Source: Deinococcus sp. KNUC1210
GTDB lineage: Bacteria; Deinococcota; Deinococci; Deinococcales; Deinococcaceae
Direction: 5' to 3'
Assembly: GCF_022344005.1 (NCBI RefSeq)
Contig: NZ_CP092187.1
Location: 75,036-139,035, forward strand
Length of the DNA: 64,000 bases
This document shows, piece by piece, positions 39,889 through 48,140 of this stretch. The notes below the pieces were generated by a model. The model did no database searches. It was not told where the DNA came from and saw nothing but the letters and a program-made list of their open reading frames with translations. How positions within the stretch are numbered: position 1 is the stretch's first letter; each line of letters starts with the position of its first letter. Made by a program: the position numbers and the translations under genes.

Positions 39889-40299
39889 TCAGTTCAACCG
39901 CGCGCCGCGTTCCAGCGACAGCATTCGCATCGCGCAGGCCGCAGAGCCGAGCATCAGCGCACTCGTGGTGCCGCCTACCAGTCCCAGATAGGCCGCAGCA
40001 TGCAGCGATTCATAGGCGATCTCCAGCGGTTTCTTGCCCGCTGAAGCCAGCCTCTGAAACCAGCTCTGTCCCAACTCGGCGGCGTCAGTACCGGGATTAC
40101 CGTCCAGATGAATGACTGCTGCAGCATGACGTTCCAGTTCGGCAGCGCAGTCCACCAACAGATCATGATTCTGCTGGGTGCCGTACAGGTCGCCGCAGAA
40201 CTCCAGCCCTGCCAGCACGCGAATACTCAGGAATACACAGGTTTCAAACGCCGCCTCGTTACTGGCCTGCACAGGATCGAAGAAAGGCGTGGCTGTCAT
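39889..40299 (-). CDS. Unknown protein next to the iteron array
   Basis: 136 aa, predicted mostly helical and soluble, for example VFLSIRVLAGLEFCGDLYG and LEIAYESLHAAAYLGLVGG. I recognise no family. It lies between the DUF1801 gene and the replication origin and is transcribed away from the iterons, with its start 65 bp from the first degenerate iteron. Codon use looks like that of neighbours, which supports it as a real gene. Its start is the conserved-looking ATG; no good Shine-Dalgarno is seen. Confidence 0.55.
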   Translation of the reverse strand: MTATPFFDPVQASNEAAFETCVFLSIRVLAGLEFCGDLYGTQQNHDLLVDCAAELERHAAAVIHLDGNPGTDAAELGQSWFQRLASAGKKPLEIAYESLHAAAYLGLVGGTTSALMLGSAACAMRMLSLERGARLN

Positions 40300-40363
40300 G
40301 CGCCCAGCGTGACGTACCTCCTGCACGGCGTCAAGCCCCTTCGGAGCGGTACAGTCGCAGGTC

Positions 40364-40786
40364 TACCGATCTACTCGGCACATTCGGTTCCTAGATTAGG
40401 AAAGGATGCGCTTTGTCTCCACAAGACCGGCGTTCCCCGTACCGGATTACTCGGCATTTTGGGCAAAAAATACCGGATTACTCGGCATATTCATACCGGA
40501 TTACTCGGCATTTTAGTACCGGATTACTCGGCATTTCCAGAAATATACCGACTCCAAAATCGCTCAGAAAGTACCGGATTACTCGGCATATTGCCTAGGG
40601 AGTACCGGATTACTCGGCAGATCGTATACCGGATTACTCGGCATATTGGTACCGGATTACTCGGCATATTCTGAAAAGGAGTACCGGATTACTCGGCATA
40701 TTTTTTGAGGAAATACCGGATTACTCGGCATATTGGTACCGGATTACTCGGCATATTTGACCCTAAAATACCGGATTACTCGGCAT
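40364..40786 (+). repeat. Iteron array of the plasmid replication origin
   Basis: Twelve direct copies of TACCGGATTACTCGGCAT, starting at 40440, 40471, 40494, 40517, 40572, 40603, 40627, 40650, 40682, 40714, 40737 and 40769. One copy differs only at the last base; all the others are exact. A diverged copy (three mismatches) lies at 40364 and a broken one near 40546. All face the same way. Start-to-start spacing is 23-24 or 31-32 bp (two or three helical turns), with one 55-bp step where a copy has decayed. The spacers are AT-rich. The array ends about 170 bp before the repA gene, as in iteron-controlled replicons. Confidence 0.92.
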
Positions 40787-40829
40787 ATTGAGTAGGAAAA
40801 ACTTCGTGTTTTCGGGCTTTGGCGGAATT

Positions 40830-40899
40830 CCCTTGTTGTTGATCATCAAGTAGTTAAATCAAAAGAAGTAAAGATTTGAAAAAATCAAACAACAAGGGG
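40830..40899. repeat. Inverted repeat around an AT-rich core between iterons and repA
   Basis: Left arm CCCTTGTTGTTGAT (40830-40843), right arm ATCAAACAACAAGGGG (40884-40899), pairing with one bulge. The 40 bp between is very AT-rich. It may be the repA operator or part of the unwinding region. Confidence 0.5.
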
Positions 40900-40942
40900 C
40901 CAGGAACGACCAGCGATTCCTCATTCTGGTGGTTGAACTGTG

Positions 40943-40948
40943 TATACT
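40943..40948 (+). promoter_or_regulatory. -10 box of repA
   Basis: TATACT, 10 nt before ATG 40959; a weak -35 only. Confidence 0.45.
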
Positions 40949-40958
40949 CATCGGCACC

Positions 40959-42416
40959 ATGGCCCGCAAGGTGAGCAAGTTACAGCTCAACCCGAAACCA
41001 TCCGGCGAAATCCGGCAGTTTGACGAGACTAACCTGGCGCGACTCGGCCTGATCAGCGCACAGGAACGCATTGCACCCAGCTATACCACCTGGAAGACGG
41101 CTTACGACGTCAATGGTCATGACGGGGAACTGTCATGTTTCTCCCCTGCCGAAGTTGGCGGTGTGCCGCACGGTGTAGACGGCGATTTCGTGACCGCGCT
41201 CAACACGCTGTATCTGGAACAGGGAGCGCCAGTCGATGCGTTCGTGCATACCACCGCCTATCAGCTGATCCAGCGGGCAGGGTTTGAAGACAACGGTGCA
41301 TCGTATGAAAGGCTTGCAGAGTCACTGCGGCGGCTACGGGTCGCGGAGTATGTGATTGGCCGGGCATGGCGGAGACGTGGGGAAGGGGGCAATGGTTGGG
41401 CAAGTGTCGCCTTTTCGTACATCAGTCAGATTCGTCAGAGTACGCCGGAATATCGTGACCTGAGCCGGGGCACCACGCTGAGTATTCAGCTCGCTGACCC
41501 GGTGGCTGAGAGCATCCGTAACCAGTACATCCATCCACTCGATCTGGAGTTTCAGGTCACGCTGAAACGTCCGCTGACTCGTGCCCTGTATCGCCTGCTG
41601 AATGCACGGCGGTACAGCGAACAGGATCAGCTGCACCCTATCGCGCAGTTTACCGTTCTGGTATCCGATTGGGCGCGTGACTGCAAGTTGACCGAGGTGA
41701 TTACTGCCCGCATCAAACGGAATCTAGAAGAAGCCCATCAGGAACTGATTCGGCGGCACTACCTGGAAGACGTCATTTTTGAAGGGCGTGGCAGCAAGGC
41801 AACTATCACCTACGTTTACGGCGATGTAGGGACTGCGCAGCAGAGTGTGCAGGTTACGCCAGACTCACCGCTCATGCAGACGCTGATCGAGCAGCAGGTA
41901 GCGCGGAACGTGGCGGTCAAGCTAATCAAGGACTACGGTGAGGCTCATGTGTATGCCCGGCTGGAACGCTTTGCTGCTCTGATCGCCTCCGGTTATCAGC
42001 CGCGCCAGTCGGGTGCCCTCCTAGTGGATATCATCAAAGATCAGGAGGGCAAGTACAGCGACGGGATAGGCGCAGTCTCGGTGCAGAAGGCTGACTCTAG
42101 GGTCAGGACGGGAATAGAGCAGACCGTCAACAGGATTGTGCCGCGCCAGGAAAGCGCCGATGCGGAAGATGCCAGAGAAGAAGCGGAGTTCCGGGCATTG
42201 CCGCTTGAAGAGCAGGCTGCACGCACGGTTTCAGCTCTCAAAATGATTCTGAGGTCTTCAGCAGGCGACGGCATTCTGACGCGTCTTCAGGCGGCTCTGG
42301 TGGACGGTCAAATTGATGGACGCGATCTGCTGCGACAGGCGGGCCGTGCAGCTCTTGAAATGAACCTGCAGGCGTTCGTCGAAGATCTGCGTCAATTGGT
42401 CGGTCGTGCTACCTGA
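40959..42416 (+). CDS. repA: Replication initiator protein (RepA-like)
   Basis: 485-aa protein assigned as the iteron-binding initiator by position and by resemblance to Deinococcus-type 'replication initiator protein A'. The N-terminal half has paired winged-helix features (LNTLYLEQGAPVDAFVHTTAYQLIQRAGF, then YERLAESLRRLRVAEYVIGRAW; later TLKRPLTRALYRLLNARRYS and WARDCKLTEVITARIKRNLEEAHQELI). The C-terminal region (about 330-485) is helical and charged. ATG 40959 lies 10 nt after TATACT; an earlier frame (40929) adds ten unconserved residues. It sits directly downstream of twelve iterons, so autoregulation and copy-number control by handcuffing are likely but inferred. Confidence 0.85.
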   Translation: MARKVSKLQLNPKPSGEIRQFDETNLARLGLISAQERIAPSYTTWKTAYDVNGHDGELSCFSPAEVGGVPHGVDGDFVTALNTLYLEQGAPVDAFVHTTAYQLIQRAGFEDNGASYERLAESLRRLRVAEYVIGRAWRRRGEGGNGWASVAFSYISQIRQSTPEYRDLSRGTTLSIQLADPVAESIRNQYIHPLDLEFQVTLKRPLTRALYRLLNARRYSEQDQLHPIAQFTVLVSDWARDCKLTEVITARIKRNLEEAHQELIRRHYLEDVIFEGRGSKATITYVYGDVGTAQQSVQVTPDSPLMQTLIEQQVARNVAVKLIKDYGEAHVYARLERFAALIASGYQPRQSGALLVDIIKDQEGKYSDGIGAVSVQKADSRVRTGIEQTVNRIVPRQESADAEDAREEAEFRALPLEEQAARTVSALKMILRSSAGDGILTRLQAALVDGQIDGRDLLRQAGRAALEMNLQAFVEDLRQLVGRAT

Positions 42417-42633
42417 ATCTGGCGATTTGACCTGAGGGCTCCTCAGAGTTGCCCTTTGTTGCCTCTCATTTGCCCCTTCCTGACTTAGCAGATCGTGGAG
42501 GGTATACGGAGAGAGGATGAGCATTCCCTAGCCCTACATGGCCTTCCTATGAGCAAAGAGTTGAGAGCCAAGGCTGATGAGCCGAATCTTGGAACGGAAG
42601 GTCTTACCTGCTCGATTGACTGGCAAAGCATTT

Positions 42634-42659
42634 CGCCAGGAGGAATTTCTCCCCTGGCG
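42634..42659. terminator. Hairpin between convergent repA and LLM genes
   Basis: CGCCAGG (42634-42640) pairs with CCTGGCG (42653-42659). It lies about 220 bp past repA and 30 bp past the leftward oxidoreductase gene. No long T-run, so moderate support. Confidence 0.45.
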
Positions 42660-42690
42660 TTCGTTGGTGCCGAAAGTTGGGTGGTTGAGG

Positions 42691-43758
42691 TTACAGCGGT
42701 AAGCGTTCGCGCACGCGGGGGGCGACCTCAGTTCCCAGGAGCGTGATGGCCCGCTGCATCCGTTCATGGGTCAGGAGGACGTTGGTCATCTGAAACGTGA
42801 CACGTGACACGCCGCCCAGCACCTCATTCAGATTCTGTACTTTCTGGGCCACCGTCGGGGCGTCACCGATCAGGAAGGCTCCCCCCGGCCCTGAAGTGGC
42901 TTCGAATTGCTCGCGGGTAGGGGGTCGCCAGCCGCGTTCCCGGCCCCGCTCGGCCATCATGCGGTGATACCCGGGATAGAACTCGTTCAGAGCCTGTTGG
43001 GTGCTGTCAGCCACGTACCCGAACGCGTGAACGCCGACCTTGAGCGTGGCAGGATCGTGTCCAGCCTGCTCTCCGGCCTGCCGGTAGAGGTCGACCAGAG
43101 GCCTGAACTGCCGGAAGCTGCCGCCGATAATGGCGACCATCAGCGGCAGGCCCAGCGTTCCAGCACGCGCAAACGAGGCGGGTGTGCCGCCAACTCCCAG
43201 CCATATCGGAAGCTGTGCCTGTACCGGGCGCGGGTAGACGCCCTGTCCGGTCAGTGAAGCTCGGTGACGGCCCGACCAATGAAGGTGGGTGTGATCGCGC
43301 AGTTTCAGCAGCAGGTCAAGTTTCTCCTGAAACAGCGAATCGTAATCGTGCAGATCGTAGCCGAAGAGGGGATACGCTTCGACCGACGATCCACGCCCGG
43401 CCACGATCTCAGCTCGGCCCCGCGAGAGCAGGTCGAGGGTGGCGAACTGCTGAAACACACGCACCGGGTCATCGGCGCTCAGCACTGTCACCGCACTTGT
43501 CAGGCGGATGTGCTGGGTGCGAGTGGCGGCCGCCGCGAGAATCAGTGTCGGAGCGGAGTCCAGACTGTCAGGGCGGTGGTGCTCCCCGATGCCGAAGGAA
43601 TCGAGCCCTACCTGATCGGCCACGATGATCTGTTCGACCAGATCGTTCAGCTGGTCGGCAGCACCGAGTGTTTTCCCGGTCAGCGGGTCTGAAACGATGG
43701 CGGCGAAGTTATCGACGCCGAGTTCGATAGGGCCAGGGTTGACAGGAGCGACGTGCAT
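42691..43758 (-). CDS. LLM-class flavin-dependent oxidoreductase (luciferase-like)
   Basis: 355 aa. TIM-barrel FMN/F420 oxidoreductase with family segments: ELGVDNFAAIV at the first strand, GLDSFGIGEHH (active-site His pair), VTVLSADDPVRVFQQFATLDLLSRGRAEIVAGRGS (flavin-binding loop), LPIWLGVGGTPASFARAGTLGLPLMVAIIGG. Members oxidise small ketones, sulfonates or thioethers or act in antibiotic and F420 chemistry; the substrate is unknown here. GGAGGAAC precedes ATG 43758. No flavin reductase is adjacent. Confidence 0.9.
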   Translation of the reverse strand: MHVAPVNPGPIELGVDNFAAIVSDPLTGKTLGAADQLNDLVEQIIVADQVGLDSFGIGEHHRPDSLDSAPTLILAAAATRTQHIRLTSAVTVLSADDPVRVFQQFATLDLLSRGRAEIVAGRGSSVEAYPLFGYDLHDYDSLFQEKLDLLLKLRDHTHLHWSGRHRASLTGQGVYPRPVQAQLPIWLGVGGTPASFARAGTLGLPLMVAIIGGSFRQFRPLVDLYRQAGEQAGHDPATLKVGVHAFGYVADSTQQALNEFYPGYHRMMAERGRERGWRPPTREQFEATSGPGGAFLIGDAPTVAQKVQNLNEVLGGVSRVTFQMTNVLLTHERMQRAITLLGTEVAPRVRERLPL

Positions 43759-43991
43759 GATGTTCCTCCAGGCGAGGCAGTCGAGCCACGCAGTACGTCC
43801 CAGGACTGTAGCAGGTGGTGCAGCAGTGTCGTGGAGTCGAGATTCCCAACCAATGAGAAGAATCGGCGACTGCTTTCACTACCTGCCGAGCTTCGACTTC
43901 TCAGGAGGTATGGGCGCTCGGTGAACGCAGTCTGCTTCGGACGCCACCGCTGTTCCTAGGCAGCCTGAAGAGGAGTTCTCTGGACAGCAAC

Positions 43992-46900
43992 TCAGTTGAT
44001 CTTGGCCTGGAAGCAGACCGTGCCGACAGTTGGTGTGGCAACGCTGCCTGCCGGAACTCCGGACGCTCCCAGGTCTAATGTCAGCGTGCTGCTCGTCAGC
44101 GTGCCTGCGTCGCTGTCGCTGGCATTGGTCAGATTGATGCCCCCGGTGGGTTTTGCGCTGTCTCCCGCCACGGTCGTCTTGTTGGCAGCGTAATAGCTGC
44201 CGTTGTTCGTGGCATAGGCACTCAGAACCGCTGTACTGTTACTCGGCACCGAGTCGGTGATTTTGAAGTTCGGAGCTGTTCCGCCCGTGTTGCTGTAGAC
44301 GATGCAGTATTCCAGCACGTCTTTTGGCAGACTTGTGAGGGGAGTGGTGGTGAAATTGAAGTCTGGTGCGGCATGGGTGGTGCCAGGCGCGGCCGCGACG
44401 ATTCGCTGGAACTTCATCAGGGTGATGTTGGGTTTGGCTCTGGAGTTGGTGTAGGTGCACAGAATCGCCGTGTCTGTTCCCGAGATAGTCAGGGTGTTGG
44501 CGGTCAGAGCGTTTGTTCCGCTCAGCGCCGTGGCATTGCCCGTACAACTCAGCACCGCCCCGTAATTATTGCTCGATCCTACGGTAAAGCTCTCGGCTCC
44601 GAGTGTCCCGGTTTCACCGGCATAGACCGTGACGGCTACGCCGTTGTCGGTGTTGCCCGCGGCTGTGGCAGTCGAGGTCAGGACCGCCGTGTTGTTCAGG
44701 AGGCCCGTGGTAGCAGGAATACTGATCTTGTCGCCTGCGATGCTGTTAGCGGCCCAGGTCTTCCGGAGCTGGAGAGTCGCACTTTTGCGGGTATTGGTGT
44801 AGGTACAGACGATGTTTGCGCTGCTCACCGCGACAGTGTTGCTGCTCAGGGCATTGGTGCTCGACGGCGTGGCTCCCACGCAGCCAAGGACCGCCGAATA
44901 GTTGGCGGATGTACCGACCGTGAAACTTTCGGCGGCCAGGGTGGCGGTTTCGCCCGCGTAGACCGTCACGCTTCCCCCGAGATCGGTATTGCCTGCTGCC
45001 GCCGCTGTCGAAGTCAGGACCGCCGTGTTGTTCAGGAGGCCTGTGGTAGCCGGAATGCTGATCTTGTTGCCCGCAATGCTGTTGGCGGCCCAGGTTTTTT
45101 GAAGGGTGAGCTGAAAGCTTCTGCGGGTATTGGTATAGGTGCACAGAACCGCTGTATCTGCCGAGTTGATCGTCAGGGTGGTGCCGCTTAAAGCCGTGGC
45201 ATTGCCCGTGCAGACCAGCGTCGCGGTGTAGTTCGCACTCGATCCGGTGGTAAATGTCTCGGTGGGCAGGGTGCCAGTGTCACCAGCGTAGACCGTGATA
45301 GCTACGCCGCTGTCTGTGTTGCCTGAGGCTGTGGCAGTCGAGGACAGAACGGCCGTGTTGTTGGTGAAGCCCGTGGTGGCCGGAAGGCTGATCTTGTCGC
45401 CTGCGATGCTATTAGCGGCCCAGGTCTTCCGGAGCTGGAGAGTCGCACTTTTGCGGGTATTGGTCAGCGTACAGGTAATGACATCGTTTCCGCTGGGTGT
45501 GACAGTAAAACTCTGGCCTGCTCCGGAGGGGAGAACTGTGCTGCTTCCGGAATTGCTGTTGCTGCACGAGATCGTGGAGGTGTAGTACGACAGTGGGGAA
45601 CTGCTCCCCGCCGCCATGACCTCGGTCAGCGTATAGGTTGTTCCAGCGGTCAGTGTCACCGCACCGGTCGACCCGCTCGTCACAGTCGTTCCGCTGCCGG
45701 CTGTGGTCGTACTGGCGGTCGTGGTAGCACCATTGTTGATCTGCACCGTGAACTGATCGGCGGCATTGGCGCGTCCAGGCGCTGCGACGGTTTTGCTGAG
45801 GGTCAGAGTGGGCTGGGCGAGGAGCGTGTAGGTTGCAGATGCAGACGCCGCGTTTTTGCCGGTGGTGGTATCGAGGGCATTGGCTGCAATGGTGTTGGTG
45901 TATGTGGCTGCGCCGGTTGCCGTCACATTGACAGTGATGGTGCAGCCGCCTGCCGGAATTCTGCTGCCAGCCGTCAGTGTGACTGTACCTGCGCCCGCCG
46001 TGGCAGTAATGACGTTGGCCGGAAAGTTAGTGTTAACCGCCGTGCAGGTGCCGCCCAGCGCAGGAGTCGCTGCTACTTTCATGTTGGTGGGCAAGGTGTC
46101 TATGAAATCGCTCTGGACAAAGATAGGAGCCAGGTTCGAGTTATTGAGAGTGATCGTCAGGGTGGTCGTGCCTGTCGAACCAATGGCAGAGCTGGGCGAA
46201 AAGCTTTTGGCGATGGTTGGAGCATTTGGAAGTACCGGACAGCCGCCCAGGTCGGTCAGACCGCTGAGAGACGCGACTGAGGTCGTGATGCCTGTCGTGG
46301 AGTTTAACGAATACACTCCGGGTGCGCCGGTCGTCGGCCCGGTGCCGCTGCTGATAAAGAAAGTTCCGGTGGTGGGATCCACGACCAGACCGTTGGCACT
46401 GCCCGACCACTGGGTCGTACCGTTTGATCTCAGGGGTACAGGAGACGTCAGATTCCCAGTCGATAGATTGAGCTTCCACAAAAAGGGACCGTTAGCGAGC
46501 CCCGATCCTGCTGGGACCGCTGTTGTTTCGGCAATAACATATGCTTGACCGGTGGAATCGATTGTGAAGTCCCCGTTTCCTGAGATCGTCGCAACGAGTG
46601 TATATCCAGAGGGCGGTGTATAACTTTTATAGGCACCGCCCACAATAGCCCCTGTCGTTAAATTGACCTGACCAAATTTGCCTACCGCGTCGTACACGTA
46701 GTAATTACCTGATGCATCTGTCGTACCGCCGATAATATTCTGAGGTGTTGGCGTCAGTGTTCCGGCAATAGTGTCGATGCCGGTGTTGACATCGAGCTTA
46801 TGGACAGCGTTATTAGCACGGTCGATGTAATATAGATTGGCATTGGTGGGATCCTGTGCCAGAGCATTGGAATTTGTCGAGCTTGCTGAAAATATAGGCG

Positions 46901-47087
46901 TAATGCTTCCAGAGCCGCTGGAGTTATAAAATCCGATTCTGTTGCTGGCTGTTGCGTTTGTGGAAATCGTGTAGGTCGCTGTGCAGTAAGACGCGGCCGC
47001 GCCTGCTGTACCGCTGGCGCTCAGCAAAGCCACCACCGGAATCAGGAAGTGCCGAAGCCATGTCTGCTGCTTAAGAAGTTCTCTCAC
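43992..47087 (-). CDS. Repeat-rich secreted surface protein (DUF11/prealbumin-like domains)
   Basis: 1031 aa. GTG 47087 is chosen: AGGAGG lies 6 nt upstream and a signal peptide (LRHFLIPVVALLSASGTAGAAA) follows. Residues about 40-290 form a beta-propeller-like region (LAQDPTNANLYYIDRANNAVHKLD). A DUF11-like domain follows (PTIAKSFSPSSAIGSTGTTTL) and then Ser/Thr-rich beta-sandwich repeats. Three copies of about 112 aa each begin with a segment like LQLRKTWAANSIAGDKISIP and end ...CTYTNTRKS; their DNA is highly similar. A last DUF11-like domain (ITLMKFQRIVAAAPGTTH) closes the protein. There is no LPXTG or SLH motif, so anchoring is unclear. It is likely an adhesin or envelope decoration. Confidence 0.88.
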   Translation of the reverse strand: MRELLKQQTWLRHFLIPVVALLSASGTAGAAASYCTATYTISTNATASNRIGFYNSSGSGSITPIFSASSTNSNALAQDPTNANLYYIDRANNAVHKLDVNTGIDTIAGTLTPTPQNIIGGTTDASGNYYVYDAVGKFGQVNLTTGAIVGGAYKSYTPPSGYTLVATISGNGDFTIDSTGQAYVIAETTAVPAGSGLANGPFLWKLNLSTGNLTSPVPLRSNGTTQWSGSANGLVVDPTTGTFFISSGTGPTTGAPGVYSLNSTTGITTSVASLSGLTDLGGCPVLPNAPTIAKSFSPSSAIGSTGTTTLTITLNNSNLAPIFVQSDFIDTLPTNMKVAATPALGGTCTAVNTNFPANVITATAGAGTVTLTAGSRIPAGGCTITVNVTATGAATYTNTIAANALDTTTGKNAASASATYTLLAQPTLTLSKTVAAPGRANAADQFTVQINNGATTTASTTTAGSGTTVTSGSTGAVTLTAGTTYTLTEVMAAGSSSPLSYYTSTISCSNSNSGSSTVLPSGAGQSFTVTPSGNDVITCTLTNTRKSATLQLRKTWAANSIAGDKISLPATTGFTNNTAVLSSTATASGNTDSGVAITVYAGDTGTLPTETFTTGSSANYTATLVCTGNATALSGTTLTINSADTAVLCTYTNTRRSFQLTLQKTWAANSIAGNKISIPATTGLLNNTAVLTSTAAAAGNTDLGGSVTVYAGETATLAAESFTVGTSANYSAVLGCVGATPSSTNALSSNTVAVSSANIVCTYTNTRKSATLQLRKTWAANSIAGDKISIPATTGLLNNTAVLTSTATAAGNTDNGVAVTVYAGETGTLGAESFTVGSSNNYGAVLSCTGNATALSGTNALTANTLTISGTDTAILCTYTNSRAKPNITLMKFQRIVAAAPGTTHAAPDFNFTTTPLTSLPKDVLEYCIVYSNTGGTAPNFKITDSVPSNSTAVLSAYATNNGSYYAANKTTVAGDSAKPTGGINLTNASDSDAGTLTSSTLTLDLGASGVPAGSVATPTVGTVCFQAKIN

Positions 47088-47325
47088 TGCTCTCCTCCTG
47101 ATCTGTCTTTCCGCAAGCCTTCTATTCAGCCGATCTGTCCGAGAGTGGGTACCGGAAACGGCAAACGGGTAGGCGGTCTGGACGCTCACCTAAGGCCCTG
47201 ACGTAGATGTCGGGCCTGAATCTCATTCAGCCGCCGTGTAATGCGTCTGGCACAAGGAAAAGTGGGCCTCTGCCTGGAAGGAGGGAGATGTATCGCAAAT
47301 TGTGAGAATTTCCAGAATATGACAT

Positions 47326-47350
47326 GAACACGATCTTAAACATCGTGTTC
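47326..47350. repeat. Inverted repeat A in the pre-pilB region
   Basis: GAACACGAT (47326-47334) and ATCGTGTTC (47342-47350), 7-nt loop, perfect. Could be an operator or a terminator. Confidence 0.45.
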
Positions 47351-47552
47351 TTACGAGACCCTCACACAGGTTTCTTAATTTGTGAGACTAGCTACCAAGT
47401 TAACAGTTTATGAAATCGGGGCAAGTATCGCAGGCAATGCCAGTCGTCAATGGGTATCTGTCATCGCAAACAGGAAGAACGCCACATCTGTGAAGAGCAG
47501 GCGTCACCGTAGAGCCATGCAGAACGCCTTCTGTTTGGGTTGACTGAGTCGC

Positions 47553-47576
47553 TCTCATCAGCATCCTCTGATGAGA
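47553..47576. terminator. Hairpin B in the pre-pilB region
   Basis: TCTCATCAG (47553-47561) pairs with CTGATGAGA (47568-47576) followed by AAAAA. A leftward transcript would have the U-run upstream, a rightward one lacks it, so its role is unclear. Confidence 0.35.
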
Positions 47577-47683
47577 AAAATTAGAACACCTGCTTCCTAT
47601 TTCCTGTTTCGGAGGTGCATATATCCTGAGATGCGGCTGGCAGCCTGGGCTGCTTATGTTTGAAGCGCTCAGTACACAGTGGG

Positions 47684-47727
47684 GAAGATGAGATGAAGGA
47701 AGCTACCTCACTCACTTTCTCATCTTC
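47684..47727. repeat. Inverted repeat C in the pre-pilB region
   Basis: GAAGATGAGA (47684-47693) and TCTCATCTTC (47718-47727) with a 24-nt loop; the arms share the GATGAGA motif with hairpin B. Confidence 0.4.
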
Positions 47728-48140
47728 TGGCATACAGTTGACGATTTTGAAAGATAATCAACACTTTTTGTGTGCTGTAAGAAATCTGTGGAGCACCCTG
47801 TCAATAATGACATCAATTCGTTCAGGATAACTCTCGGCGAAGAGAGGTGATGAATCCTACTCTGTAATTCGGGCACCTCGGGTAGGAGGAGCGAGTGGTG
47901 CGACCGGCTTTTTAAGAGGTGTTATGTTGACAGACATCTTCTATAGATCCTGACAGGACTCTAAAAGAAGCGAAACATGATAGGTGCGTAATTGGTTATA
48001 TATATGTACGCTAGCTATATTTTATAGTTCAGTAGGAAAATATAAACAATGCATCTAAAAAATTTAGAAACACGTACAGCACATAACGGATTTCGCCGGG
48101 CGCATGTGAAGAGCAGCCCCAGCTGTGTGGAGGAGTAACA

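Larger units (their letters stand above)
47088..48140. other. Long AT-rich intergenic region before pilB
   Basis: About 1 kb between divergent genes. It contains three hairpin-forming repeats (listed separately), a very AT-rich stretch (47980-48070) next to the pilB start, and no gene I can support. Confidence 0.5.

Noticed and set aside
40440..40786. CRISPR array
   Set aside because: Repeats are 18 bp, spacers only about 5-14 bp with one longer gap, AT-rich and not of constant length; no cas genes; position before a rep gene indicates iterons.
42495..42746. Small rightward gene of 83 codons between repA and the LLM oxidoreductase
   Set aside because: Overlaps the end of the oxidoreductase gene and a hairpin; no Shine-Dalgarno and no recognisable product.
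44373..45191. 272-codon rightward frame inside the surface-protein gene
   Set aside because: Antisense Gly/Arg-rich frame produced by the repeats; the leftward protein has a signal peptide, Shine-Dalgarno and domains.
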